Shown in pieces: positions 7,007 to 15,534 of a stretch of 28,879 nt of DNA. Position numbers and translations under genes: made by a program. Under the pieces are notes generated by a model that did not search any database, was not told where the DNA came from, and saw only the letters and a program-made list of their open reading frames with translations. The stretch is from an uncultured Victivallales bacterium. GTDB lineage: Bacteria; Verrucomicrobiota; Lentisphaeria; Victivallales; UBA1829. Within the stretch, counting starts at the first letter, position 1; every line of letters begins with the position of its first letter. The stretch is taken from assembly GCA_934661375.1 (NCBI GenBank), contig CAKUJH010000039.1, positions 1-28,879 of the forward strand, given 5' to 3'.

Positions 7007-9187
7007 TTATGTCAGCTGTTTCAATATGAAGCTGCAGGAAATGACTTTCTCCCGTAAATCATTGAGCGAATAGTAATAATGGTTGCTTGCTTCAAAACCG
7101 AACCGGGAATCTCTGCGGACCAGTTCATGAAGATGCAGAGCAAGTTCAATTTCTTCATGCAGGCATCCGATCATGATTTCTTTCTGAAAACCATGATTCC
7201 GGGCGCGGATGAACCGGATCTGACACCATGTGCTTCGCCAATGGCAATAGCAGGCTTCCGCGATCCGGACAACATCCTGGAAATCAGCCAGTTCCTGTTG
7301 TTCCGGCTGTTCGCCTTCCTTCAACGCGGCAAGACCTTTCTTCCAGCCGATTGTCAGCTTTTCAAATTGCGCTTCCAGAATTTCTTCCGGATAAGGTCCC
7401 CGCCAGGATTCCAGATCATCGTAGGGAAAGCCGAGCATGGTTGCCGTAAAACCTGTCGGATGCAGATGAAGCAGATTCATCGGTCCGTAATTTTCCGGAC
7501 AGCGATACAGCACAGATCCATTGTGGAACGGAAACTCCCGGAATGCTTCACTGAAAATTTTCCAGGCACGGCAGACTTTTTCCGCCAATTCCGGATGAAA
7601 CATGGATGCGGCAATTTCTTCCGGAGAAGAATTCAGCAGCTGCAGATTTCCGCCGGGATAACCGCCGAGGGTCCAGCTCAGAATCAAGCCGGAAACTTTC
7701 GCCTTCTGCAGATTGCGCAAATGTTCCTGCACCAGATACGGAACCGGAATATAGGGAACCGCCGAAAGTTCCCAGCTGTTGTTCAGCTGAACTTTCGCAA
7801 CCGTTTTCAGTCCGCATTTCCGAGCGGCTTCCCATGTCCGGAGAGATTCCCCGCTCGGCCCCGGCTGCGAAATGGAATAATCCTTCAGATACTGGCGGAC
7901 TCCGCCGATGTGTGTAATCATGCCCCATTCACTGACGCTTGCGATGCTGACAGATTCCGGCAGTTCCCGGATCACCCCGGCTTTGAACGCAGCATTGTCT
8001 TCCGACTGCCGGTTCGGGCGCCATGACCAGTCAAATGCAATAAACCGCGCTTCCGGATTTGCAGAGTGGACTCCGCGTTCCATCGCCCGGACTATATCCG
8101 CAATGATTTTCTCCTGCGGTACGTCTTTGCAGTAAGGACACTTTTCACGCATGGACGAGTAATTGCAGTGCGTCGGGTTTTCCGACATGGTGATGCAGAA
8201 CAGTCCGGCAAGATTTTTGACTTCCGAAAACAGAAACTTCATCCCGTTTTCCAGCCATTGCAGCGGTTCGTCCGTACGGTTTGTGCAGATGGTTTTGGAT
8301 GTGCCATCCAGCAGATCCCAGCCAGCCCACTGCGGAAATTTATCATAAAACGGACGCGGCATGAAGCGCGGTTCATTGAAATAGAGATAGACTCCCAATC
8401 CATGTTTTCCGCAGCGATCCACAATTTTCTTCAGATTTTTCAGACGGGTCTCCCTGCCGGATGAATATTCCTCTGCGCCGGGAACAGGATAAAAATGACG
8501 GAGCAAAGCATGCATCCAGACGCCCTGAACTCCCATGGAAGCATATTGCTGAAGCAGATTTTCCGGAACCGGGTCCGCAGCATCAGCGTTCAGAAAAATA
8601 TCCCCGCAGCTGGCGGCAAAGGAATGAATGAAATTGAATTCAAAATCATATGGATGAGATTGCCGGGTTGGCGTTTGTTTCTGAAAATGGTTCATGAAAG
8701 CAAACGGTGCATCCAGATATCCGGAATTTCTGATGGAGAAGAACTGTTTCATGGCAGCCCGTATTTCAGCGGTTTGCCGCTTCTGTTCCGGGGATAGTTC
8801 CGAATAACAGACATTGCCTGTTGCGGGTTTCAGCCGTCCCACTTTTGACCAGAAAAAATCTTCTTCGTTCAGCACCTGAAGCAGGCGATTCCCGGACCAG
8901 TTCAGCAGTTCCAGCAGCTGCGCAATGGAAAGCAGATGCCAGTTGCAGCGCAATACGGAAAGATAACTGTGCGAACACCATTTTTCCTGAACCGGTTCCT
9001 CCGGATTCAATCCGAGTTCTGCCGCGGCTGCACGCAGGGTTTCCGGTGTTGTTTTCAGAATTTGCGCAAGGCGTTCTGTGGGGACGAGTCCCCAGTTCCG
9101 CCAGACTGCCGCCTGCCAGCGGGCAGGGAAATGCGGAAACTCAAGGGCTTTGGGGGAATCTGCCGTTTCCAGATCGCTGATCTTCAT
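7007..9187 (-). CDS. Cytoplasmic glycosidase-like protein with N-terminal helix-turn-helix-like region
   Basis: The protein has 726 residues and no signal peptide. Residues 33-60 (GLVPTERLAQILKTTPETLR...) and about 85-110 look like two helix-turn-helix-like helical repeats. From about 205 a TIM-barrel pattern follows (YASMGVQGVWMHALLRHF, HGLGVYLYFNEPRF, LAGLFCITMSENPTHC). It includes cysteines C341, C350 and C353 in a Cys-x2-Cys knuckle, reminiscent of DUF4838 and GH20-like proteins. I infer a sugar-acting enzyme, family uncertain. The ATG at 9187 overlaps the TGA of the FAD oxidoreductase gene as ATGA. An upstream in-frame start would run deep into that gene and is rejected. It is the last gene of the six-gene operon and is followed by a hairpin terminator. 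Confidence 0.65.
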   Translation of the reverse strand: MKISDLETADSPKALEFPHFPARWQAAVWRNWGLVPTERLAQILKTTPETLRAAAAELGLNPEEPVQEKWCSHSYLSVLRCNWHLLSIAQLLELLNWSGNRLLQVLNEEDFFWSKVGRLKPATGNVCYSELSPEQKRQTAEIRAAMKQFFSIRNSGYLDAPFAFMNHFQKQTPTRQSHPYDFEFNFIHSFAASCGDIFLNADAADPVPENLLQQYASMGVQGVWMHALLRHFYPVPGAEEYSSGRETRLKNLKKIVDRCGKHGLGVYLYFNEPRFMPRPFYDKFPQWAGWDLLDGTSKTICTNRTDEPLQWLENGMKFLFSEVKNLAGLFCITMSENPTHCNYSSMREKCPYCKDVPQEKIIADIVRAMERGVHSANPEARFIAFDWSWRPNRQSEDNAAFKAGVIRELPESVSIASVSEWGMITHIGGVRQYLKDYSISQPGPSGESLRTWEAARKCGLKTVAKVQLNNSWELSAVPYIPVPYLVQEHLRNLQKAKVSGLILSWTLGGYPGGNLQLLNSSPEEIAASMFHPELAEKVCRAWKIFSEAFREFPFHNGSVLYRCPENYGPMNLLHLHPTGFTATMLGFPYDDLESWRGPYPEEILEAQFEKLTIGWKKGLAALKEGEQPEQQELADFQDVVRIAEACYCHWRSTWCQIRFIRARNHGFQKEIMIGCLHEEIELALHLHELVRRDSRFGFEASNHYYYSLNDLREKVISCSFILKQLT

Positions 9188-10323
9188 GCCTGTCTCCAGT
9201 GAAGAATATTGCCGCCTTTTACCATCTGTTTCTGAACCTGTTCGGTCAGATCTCCGGAGTCCTGACAGCGGAACGCCGCAGCATAACCGGCGGCTTCTCC
9301 GGTCAGACATGCACACGGAATGCACCGGGTGATTTCCCATGCATCGCCGACAGAGGAAATACAGCGTCCCGCGGCAAAAAGATTCTCCGTTGCCGGAGCC
9401 GTAATGGTGCCGAACGGAATTTCCCAGACCGGACCGCTTTTGCGCCAGTCCGAAACCAGCCCGATGGAGTCTGCGAAATACCGGTTGTTCATATTGTCGG
9501 ACAATTCAAAATCGCCTTTTCTTGCGGCAATCTTGCGGAATTGCGGCATGGAAGCCAGCATGAGCGGCCAGCGTTGAAAACGGTCGGATCTTCCCGCCTG
9601 CTGTTCATCCTGATAGAATTTCCGCAGAATCGAACGGGTTTCCATCATATAACTGCTGATGTCTTTGGCATCAGGACCGGTAAACGTCCGGTTCGGATTG
9701 CCGCGGGTAAGCATATTGATTTCCGGAACCATGCGGTCGCGTCCATACTGTTTTGAACCTTCATATTCCAGAGCCCAGAGTGACAACACATTTTTGCCGT
9801 AAGTAACATTTTCTCCGGCAAGACGGGCAAGCAGCGCACTGCCGCTGGCATCCACAAATGATTTGGCTTCAATCGCAGAACGGCCGTCGGTATTTTCCAC
9901 GGTGACGGATTGAATCTGCTTTCCGGATTTTTCAACTCCGGTAACCAGCGTGTCGTACCAGATGTCCACCTGATTATCCATCAGCAGTTCTTCAAGAGCA
10001 AGTATCATGGCTGCCGGCGAAAACACGCAGCGGAGCCGTTCTTCTTCTGCGGCATTTTTCCTGTGCATCCAATCCGGAGGAATTTTCCCCGGTCCGTATT
10101 TCAGGGAAAGACGGATCAGTTCGTCCGCCAGTCCGAACGTAACCTGTGTTCCGTTGCCGTCGCACAGCGGCAGAAATATATTGATCAGACCGGCAGTTGC
10201 CAAACCGCCCGGAGTGCAGGTCTTTTCAATCATTACAGTTTTTGCGCCCATGCGGGCAGCTGCGGCAGCGGCAGCCACTCCGGCGACTCCGCAGCCGACT
10301 ACAGCCACATCGTATCGTTTCAT
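9184..10323 (-). CDS. FAD-dependent oxidoreductase (FAD_oxidored type)
   Basis: The protein has 379 residues. It opens with a dinucleotide-binding fold: GCGVAG at residues 10-15, an acidic end of strand two (MIEK), then GGLATAGL, the signature of the FAD_oxidored group. The C-terminal FAD motif is ENLFAAGRCISS followed by GEAAGYAAAF. It is probably cytoplasmic and acts on a sugar- or acid-derived substrate that cannot be named. The ATG at 10323 is preceded by AGGAGCAGGA. Longer in-frame extension upstream lacks support. Directly upstream in the operon is an FrhB-like iron-sulfur protein, so the two could exchange electrons. The stop overlaps the next start (ATGA), implying coupled translation. 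Confidence 0.85.
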   Translation of the reverse strand: MKRYDVAVVGCGVAGVAAAAAAARMGAKTVMIEKTCTPGGLATAGLINIFLPLCDGNGTQVTFGLADELIRLSLKYGPGKIPPDWMHRKNAAEEERLRCVFSPAAMILALEELLMDNQVDIWYDTLVTGVEKSGKQIQSVTVENTDGRSAIEAKSFVDASGSALLARLAGENVTYGKNVLSLWALEYEGSKQYGRDRMVPEINMLTRGNPNRTFTGPDAKDISSYMMETRSILRKFYQDEQQAGRSDRFQRWPLMLASMPQFRKIAARKGDFELSDNMNNRYFADSIGLVSDWRKSGPVWEIPFGTITAPATENLFAAGRCISSVGDAWEITRCIPCACLTGEAAGYAAAFRCQDSGDLTEQVQKQMVKGGNILHWRQA

Positions 10324-10345
10324 TTTCCTGCTCCTGCAATATATC

Positions 10346-10367
10346 CCGGACGGCGTCTGCCGTCCGG
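10346..10367. other. Strong intercistronic hairpin between the FrhB-like and FAD oxidoreductase genes
   Basis: CCGGACGG (10346-10353) pairs perfectly with CCGTCCGG (10360-10367) over a six-base loop. On the minus strand, the direction of the operon, no T run follows, so termination is unlikely. On the plus strand AGTGTTTTT follows, but no plus-strand gene ends here. A role in mRNA processing or in uneven expression of operon parts is possible. Confidence 0.55.
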
Positions 10368-10382
10368 AGTGTTTTTCTTCAA

Positions 10383-11612
10383 TCAGAGGATATATTCCCG
10401 AACCGGCATTCCGCGATGCTTGCGTGCTTCGATCCAGGGACCGTACCAGGTCGGTTTTTCGGAAGCCACTCCCGTAAGGAATTTTTCCGTTTCTTCCGGA
10501 GTGTTTTCCCACATTCTGATCTGACCGGCGTCACGGCATTCCTGAAGCAGTTTCTGTCCGAATTCACTGCGCGCGATAATGGCGGAAAGTCCCTTCTCCG
10601 CCGCATCGCGTTTGCGCGGATCCTTCTGCATGTCCTCTTCTGTCGGAGGGAACAGATCGAAATTCGGCGGCAGAGATGGATGACACCAAGTATCGCCGAA
10701 AACCACGTCGCCGGCGTATCCGACTTTTTCCAGACAGATGCGGCATTCTTCCGGGGTGAAACGTCCCAGCGAAGCCACTCCGCCGCTGCGGACAAAAGCC
10801 TTTTCATGAAGCACACCGTCTTTGGTGCGAATCCGCATGGTTCCGGGAAATGCTCCGGTCCGGTAATTCAGTTCACGGACATCCTCAATGTCAATGTTCA
10901 GCCAGTTTTTGAGCAGCCATTTTGTCCCGGCAAGCGCCCAGTGCGCCGCACAGAAATTGCAGGAAACCAGTTTGATGATGGAGCCGATTTCCGCCAGATC
11001 CGGATTCATCATCATTTTACGGAGACTCTGCGCATGACAGGGCGTTGCGGAAACCGCAATCTTTTTAAGTCCCATTTCATAGGCTTCGCGAATACCGAGA
11101 AGCTGTGGATGCGGCTGGTACTTGGAACCGGAACATGCCAGCACATCTTTTTTCGATGTTGCGACATAAGCCTTTGCCAGCCATGGTTTTTCATTGTCAT
11201 ATCCGGCAAGAACCGCGCCGTCGATATATCCTTTTTCCAATGCGAAGAGCATCATGGCGGTTGCCACCCCGCCGGATACGCCGAGCTTGCGGACTTCCGG
11301 ATCGGTTGCGCAGCCGGTCCCGACGAAACGGCAGACTCCGCCGACTTTTTCAACCGTGTTCATATCGCGGCTGCGTCCGAAAAATGTTTTTTCCATTTTT
11401 GCCAGAGGCACAACCTGAGCCGCGCAGACATCATAGCAGCGGGTGCATGAACCATCCGTACAATTGCCGGTCAGTTCCGGGTTGCGTCCCCAGTCATAAA
11501 GTTTTAATTCTATTGCTTTGGTCGGGCATACTGATGCGCACAAGCCGCATTCATAGCAAAGCCCGGTGTTGATGCATTCCCGTTGAAGAAGTCTGAAACC
11601 TTCCTGTGACAT
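10383..11612 (-). CDS. FrhB-like (coenzyme F420 hydrogenase/dehydrogenase beta subunit family) iron-sulfur protein
   Basis: The protein has 409 residues. The N-terminus has a 4Fe-4S ferredoxin motif C19-x2-C22-x2-C25-x3-C29-P and a second cysteine group C51, C56, C59, C63. The body follows the FrhB family: GVSGGVATAMMLFALEKGYIDG, VSATPCHAQSLRK, LVSCNFCAAHW, and CRICLEKVGYAGDVVFGDTW near the end. Family members move electrons between flavin or deazaflavin and ferredoxin. Outside archaea and actinobacteria many act without F420, and nothing here shows F420 use. The ATG at 11612 has AAAGGAAC upstream and is preferred to a TTG seven codons earlier. It lies 17 bases after the DUF4838-type gene and upstream of an FAD oxidoreductase, so a ferredoxin-linked redox step on the imported sugar is plausible but inferred. 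Confidence 0.85.
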   Translation of the reverse strand: MSQEGFRLLQRECINTGLCYECGLCASVCPTKAIELKLYDWGRNPELTGNCTDGSCTRCYDVCAAQVVPLAKMEKTFFGRSRDMNTVEKVGGVCRFVGTGCATDPEVRKLGVSGGVATAMMLFALEKGYIDGAVLAGYDNEKPWLAKAYVATSKKDVLACSGSKYQPHPQLLGIREAYEMGLKKIAVSATPCHAQSLRKMMMNPDLAEIGSIIKLVSCNFCAAHWALAGTKWLLKNWLNIDIEDVRELNYRTGAFPGTMRIRTKDGVLHEKAFVRSGGVASLGRFTPEECRICLEKVGYAGDVVFGDTWCHPSLPPNFDLFPPTEEDMQKDPRKRDAAEKGLSAIIARSEFGQKLLQECRDAGQIRMWENTPEETEKFLTGVASEKPTWYGPWIEARKHRGMPVREYIL

Positions 11613-11629
11613 GTTTGTTCCTTTCTCTT

Positions 11630-14050
11630 TCAATGTATTTCATCAAGACAGTACAGTCTTATATTGTCAAACCAGACCGGTTCGTCTTTCTCAAATTTCT
11701 GAAACCACAGCTGAATCTGCAGATTGTCGGCTTTTGCCATTTTGGAATTGCCGCAGATCAACATGCTGTAAGTATTCCAGACTCCGCCGGTAAGGATGTT
11801 GTTTTTCAGCGACAGCCATTGCAGCGGGGTCGTTCCGGCAGATGGCGCGATGCGCAAAGTGAAACGGCCTTCGCCGCTGCCCTGGGCAATGAATATATCA
11901 CACAGGAAAAGATAGGACTTCTTCGGATCAATTTTTACATGGTATTTGTAAAATCCATTTCCCGTGATGTAGGAATACTGGCCGTCGGACGCATGTTTCC
12001 TATCCCGTCTGCCGTGATTGCGTCCCCAGAACGGTTCCGGAAGCGGCTTCTCCGATTCCAGAGAACCGTTTTCCACCAGATTTTTGACTTTCGCGCCCAG
12101 CCAGATTCTGATTTGTGCCTGCAAAGCAAACGGCAGTGATTGATTGTCTGCGAGCCTGGACAATTCTTCCCGGACGCGCGGATCATCCAGAAACGGAATC
12201 ACCTTGCCGACAGATGAAAGGCTTGCCTGAATCAGATATGCCCCCTTGTCCGGCTGAACTTGAACCAGCGGGTCCTGCAGACATTTCTGTCCTGCCTGGA
12301 TTGCAGCTGGAACCTGCCGCAGCAGTTCGAGTGCCTGTTCCGGAGTTTGCAATGTTCCGTTCGGCGGAATCAGTTCAGAAAAAGCGGCGATGCACGCATT
12401 TTCACTGAATTCAAAAAGCCGCATCAGAATTTCAGCGCGTTTTTTCTGTTCCGGAGTTTCGGTATTTGCCGCGACCTGTTCCATCAGTTTCCGCAGCTTT
12501 TTCATATCGCCTTTCTGCAGTGCATAGGTATGCGTGTTGCGCTCGCTCAGCTGCATGTAAACATTTTTTACCGAAATATACCACGAAGTTTTCCGGATAT
12601 CCGTACCGGTCCAGTATTCTTCCCATCGCCGGTAATATTCCATCAGATACGGGGCGGATTTCCGTCCGACGGCATGTTCGCACCAGTCTTTGAGAAAAGC
12701 ATCCGCATCCAGGTCCGGATTCCACAGCAGTTTCAGCATGAGTTCCTGCTGGGGCCCCTGAAACGGTACTGTTCCGCAGCTTTCAAAATAAGCGGAACGC
12801 AGTTTATGACTGCGGATCATTTCTTTCAGAATCCGGGAATGCGTGTGGAAATAAATCCGGGGAATGAGGAAGAAATCCAGCCCGTGCATGTAATCGTAAA
12901 GATCCAGCTGTTCCGCCTTTTCCGTCCACGCGGCGATCAACGGCATACGCAAAGCCTGAATCGAAGGTTCATTCATCGCAACTAATTCTATGCAGAGCCG
13001 CGGCACAATGTTCTTATGCAGTTTGAACCCCGGAGGCGTCAGCACTTCCCGGTAGGCGATTGCGCTGAACAGGACATCGGGATAGCTCCGCGCCACTTCC
13101 CGTGCAACGCTGTCCGCCCATTTCCAGTAAAGTCCCGAATAATCCGGATAGCCCTGCGATGTCCGTTTTCCGCCGACTGCGGCGAGGCATTCCGCGCAGA
13201 CGCAGTATCCGGCGTTGTCATTCACGTCCAGATTGATGATTTGTTTTTCCGGATTTTTCTGCAGTGTTTCCAGTATGTTTTCAACCGCGATCCGGACAGT
13301 GTCCGGTTCACTCCAGCAGGGCTGCCAGCCGCTCTTATAGGGCCGTATCGCTTTACGGATATTTTTCAGACCGGAAGGTTTTATCCGGGGAAGAACAAGT
13401 CTTCTTCCATTCAGAAACGGCATGATCTGTTCCGGCCAGCTGCCGTTCACGGCATATTTCGAAACCGGAAAAGTGTCAATAGTCAGCGTATGAACCGGCG
13501 ACAGTGCCGGTGTCCCGTTCCAGTTGGACGTGAAACCCTCAATCTTCCAGTCGCCGGTCCGGGCGAGAGTTACAGCCGGACGGTCTTCAAAACGGACCCG
13601 TTTCAGCGCAAGGTCTTTTTTCTGCGGATAATGATTGATTTCCGGTCCGTAAAATCCCCTGAACGGAGGGAAAAGCCAGCGGACGCCGATATTCTGTTCC
13701 AGAATGTGATTGAATGCCCAGCGGACAGACCGTTCCGTGCCGGAAATGCGCATGGTCCGCAAATCCGGGAAATCTATACTGAAAGCATCAGTTTCCCGCA
13801 GCGGCTTTTCGACAAGTTCAAAAATGATCCGGTTCTGATCCGGCGCATTCGCCGCAGCAGACGGCAGGATTGTTCCGGTACACCGTTTGAATTCACCGTT
13901 GAACCAGCCGATATGCCGTTTCAAATTCCCGGAAGCATTTTCCGGCAGGACAAAAACTGCTTGCGCCTTGCCGTCCCGGAGCAGAGTGAAATCTTCTGCT
14001 CCCAGCCAGCCCGACACGGCAGCCAAAAAGATGAAACACAATTTTTTCAT
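11630..14050 (-). CDS. Secreted DUF4838-type protein with C-terminal carbohydrate-binding-like domain
   Basis: The protein has 806 residues. The signal peptide is MKKLCFIFLAAVSGWLGAED. Residues about 20-150 resemble the N-terminal domain that precedes GH20/GH67-like barrels (LKRHIGWFNGEFKRCTG, SVRWAFNHILEQNIGVRWLFPPF). A barrel-like region with the DUF4838 hallmark NDNAGYCVCAEC (C283, C285, C288) follows. The last ~140 residues open NLVENGSLESE, a CBM4/9-like start. DUF4838 proteins are common in polysaccharide loci, but their activity is not established. The start is ATG 14050, overlapping the pseudopilin stop as ATGA with GGAG upstream. The longer in-frame start five codons earlier overlaps more and spoils the signal peptide. 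It is the large exo-protein of the second pseudopilin module. Confidence 0.8.
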   Translation of the reverse strand: MKKLCFIFLAAVSGWLGAEDFTLLRDGKAQAVFVLPENASGNLKRHIGWFNGEFKRCTGTILPSAAANAPDQNRIIFELVEKPLRETDAFSIDFPDLRTMRISGTERSVRWAFNHILEQNIGVRWLFPPFRGFYGPEINHYPQKKDLALKRVRFEDRPAVTLARTGDWKIEGFTSNWNGTPALSPVHTLTIDTFPVSKYAVNGSWPEQIMPFLNGRRLVLPRIKPSGLKNIRKAIRPYKSGWQPCWSEPDTVRIAVENILETLQKNPEKQIINLDVNDNAGYCVCAECLAAVGGKRTSQGYPDYSGLYWKWADSVAREVARSYPDVLFSAIAYREVLTPPGFKLHKNIVPRLCIELVAMNEPSIQALRMPLIAAWTEKAEQLDLYDYMHGLDFFLIPRIYFHTHSRILKEMIRSHKLRSAYFESCGTVPFQGPQQELMLKLLWNPDLDADAFLKDWCEHAVGRKSAPYLMEYYRRWEEYWTGTDIRKTSWYISVKNVYMQLSERNTHTYALQKGDMKKLRKLMEQVAANTETPEQKKRAEILMRLFEFSENACIAAFSELIPPNGTLQTPEQALELLRQVPAAIQAGQKCLQDPLVQVQPDKGAYLIQASLSSVGKVIPFLDDPRVREELSRLADNQSLPFALQAQIRIWLGAKVKNLVENGSLESEKPLPEPFWGRNHGRRDRKHASDGQYSYITGNGFYKYHVKIDPKKSYLFLCDIFIAQGSGEGRFTLRIAPSAGTTPLQWLSLKNNILTGGVWNTYSMLICGNSKMAKADNLQIQLWFQKFEKDEPVWFDNIRLYCLDEIH

Positions 14051-14802
14051 TGCAGACAACTCCATTTATAAGTTGAATCTCCCGACAGTTTCCGGAAGTC
14101 CACTCCTGACACATTCCCGCCCAGGAACAGCACAGAAACATTATTGGAGTGGGCGACTCTCGGAGTGTAATATTCGCCGGGAAGAAGATAATTTGCCGCC
14201 GTGCTGTTGATCACTTCAAAATGTCCCGCTCCGGCAACCGTTTCTTTCTTGGCGTCGGTCAAAGTTACCGTGTCGGATAAATTCTGTTTCCGGAACGAGG
14301 ACAGCTTCAATCCATGCCGGGTGGTCGCGTTCAATTTGACAAAAATATCCTTGACGCAGGCATATTGAACATAGCAGGAATAACTGCGCCGCGAAACCGG
14401 TTCTTCCGGAAAAGTGGGACATTCAAACGTTTTCGGATAACGGGGGATCACCCGGTACGGGTCATTTCCGAATTTTATTTTGCCGGGAAGAATGTATTCC
14501 ATCAGGCCTGCGGCATAACTCTGCCGGACGGTTTCTCCTTCGAAACTGGTCATGGTCAGCAGCCGCAGCGGCAGAGATCCCTGATTGTCTTCGATATACA
14601 TATTGACCGCCAGACCCAGCTGTTTCAGATTGCTCTTGCAGGAAACTTCACGTGCTTTGCCGCGTGCGCTGTTCAGGGCGGGCAGAAGCATTCCGGCAAG
14701 AATGGCGATGATCGCAATTACAATGAGGAGTTCTATCAATGTGAAAAATCCCTGCTTTTTTCTTGTGAAAGGAATGAGAGCATGGCGCATATTCAATGTC
14801 AT
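14047..14802 (-). CDS. Pseudopilin (prepilin-type N-terminal cleavage/methylation protein)
   Basis: The protein has 251 residues. A basic leader (RKKQGF) is followed by the processing site FTLIELLIVIAIIAILAGMLLPAL, a single N-terminal helix that anchors the protein until assembly. Cutting before the F of FTLIE gives the canonical Glu at +5, but then the residue before the cut is Phe, not the usual Gly. The C-terminus has H-x9-GG (AHSNNVSVLFLGG), a degenerate form of the H-x9-DG motif. The start is either ATG 14802 (AGGAG only one base away) or ATG 14790 (13 bases away); neither is ideal. The gene sits between a small secreted protein (38 bases upstream) and the DUF4838-type gene, which it overlaps by four bases, so the three are likely made together. 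Confidence 0.85.
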   Translation of the reverse strand: MTLNMRHALIPFTRKKQGFFTLIELLIVIAIIAILAGMLLPALNSARGKAREVSCKSNLKQLGLAVNMYIEDNQGSLPLRLLTMTSFEGETVRQSYAAGLMEYILPGKIKFGNDPYRVIPRYPKTFECPTFPEEPVSRRSYSCYVQYACVKDIFVKLNATTRHGLKLSSFRKQNLSDTVTLTDAKKETVAGAGHFEVINSTAANYLLPGEYYTPRVAHSNNVSVLFLGGNVSGVDFRKLSGDSTYKWSCLQ

Positions 14803-14840
14803 TCTCCTTTTTAGTCGGTCGTTTCAGAAACAACCGGTGA

Positions 14841-15356
14841 TCAGGGTTCTGCAATTTCCGCTTTAACGCTTTGAATGTCAATTTCGGAACCGGGCAGCAC
14901 AAAAACGGTCAGTCTCAAGAAATCTGCGTTGGCGGCTTTCGCGTCATTCAGGTCAATGACAAACGTATATGTTTTCATACCTGGCCGCACTTTGCTTCGG
15001 GGCGCATGAATTGATCCTGTATAGGAATTCTGATCTTTGTAAAAATGGCATCCGCCCTGCAGCCATCCGGAACCGCCGGCAGTAACGGCGATTTTCAGCG
15101 AAGCCCCCTGTTTGACAGGGATTTTTGTTTTTGCCAGCAGCGCAATTTTGTCTTTTCCGGTTTTGACAGAGAAAACGGTCCCCGCTGCGGTTTTCCTGGC
15201 GGCCGCATTGTCTGCGGCGTCTTTTCCCTGAAGCAGCCAGCGTGCCGGTTTCGGTGTCCCCGCATCCAGTTTCGAAAAATCACCGTTGACATCCACATCC
15301 GCCGCGCTTAATGAAAACGCCGCCGCCAGAAAAAACACTGCACCGAATAATTTCAT
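14841..15356 (-). CDS. Small secreted protein, probable beta-sandwich
   Basis: The protein has 171 residues. Its signal peptide (MKLFGAVFFLAAAFSLSAAD) is followed by DVNGDFSKLDAGTPKPARW, the kind of opening seen in CBM4/9-like jelly-rolls. Strand-like segments ending VFVLPGSEIDIQSVKAEI support a single beta-sandwich domain. A role in binding a sugar or a partner of the secreted DUF4838-type protein is inferred. The ATG at 15356 has a perfect AGGAGGAG six bases upstream; a longer frame upstream has no ribosome binding site and spoils the signal peptide. It is the first gene of the six-gene minus-strand operon, behind the promoter at 15411-15439. Confidence 0.75.
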   Translation of the reverse strand: MKLFGAVFFLAAAFSLSAADVDVNGDFSKLDAGTPKPARWLLQGKDAADNAAARKTAAGTVFSVKTGKDKIALLAKTKIPVKQGASLKIAVTAGGSGWLQGGCHFYKDQNSYTGSIHAPRSKVRPGMKTYTFVIDLNDAKAANADFLRLTVFVLPGSEIDIQSVKAEIAEP

Positions 15357-15410
15357 AGACTCCTCCTTTTTTAGCCGATTGATATACAATAACAAGTGAG
15401 AACGTCTATA

Positions 15411-15439
15411 ATTATATGCCGGAACATTCTTTTTTGCAA
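15411..15439 (-). promoter_or_regulatory. Sigma70-type promoter of the six-gene minus-strand operon
   Basis: Read on the minus strand, TTGCAA (15439-15434) is followed by exactly 17 bases and then TATAAT (15416-15411), about 55 bases before the ATG at 15356. The spacer contains one copy of GAACATTC; a second copy lies at 15471-15478, a possible operator pair. Confidence 0.6.
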
Positions 15440-15493
15440 TATGGAGAAGAAAACATAATATGACAAAAACGAACATTCCGGTTTGTTTTCGCT

Positions 15494-15510
15494 TGTCCGC
15501 TTTCCGGACA
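15494..15510 (-). other. Small hairpin downstream of the gene at 15535-17466
   Basis: TGTCCG (15494-15499) pairs with CGGACA (15505-15510) around a five-base loop, 25-41 bases past the stop codon. No T run follows on the minus strand, so it is a weak terminator candidate at best. Confidence 0.25.
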
Positions 15511-15534
15511 GAACGGCAAATTCATTTTTACGGG

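Noticed and set aside
10197..11450. Open plus-strand frame of about 417 codons
   Set aside because: Antisense to the FrhB-like and FAD oxidoreductase genes, whose cysteine and nucleotide-binding motifs are unmistakable.
13746..13753. A further ATGCGCAT octamer, as in the PocR-AraC boxes
   Set aside because: It lies inside the DUF4838-type coding region (codons for MRI on the minus strand), lacks the upstream AAAAC half of the box and has no partner 21 bp away; chance occurrence.
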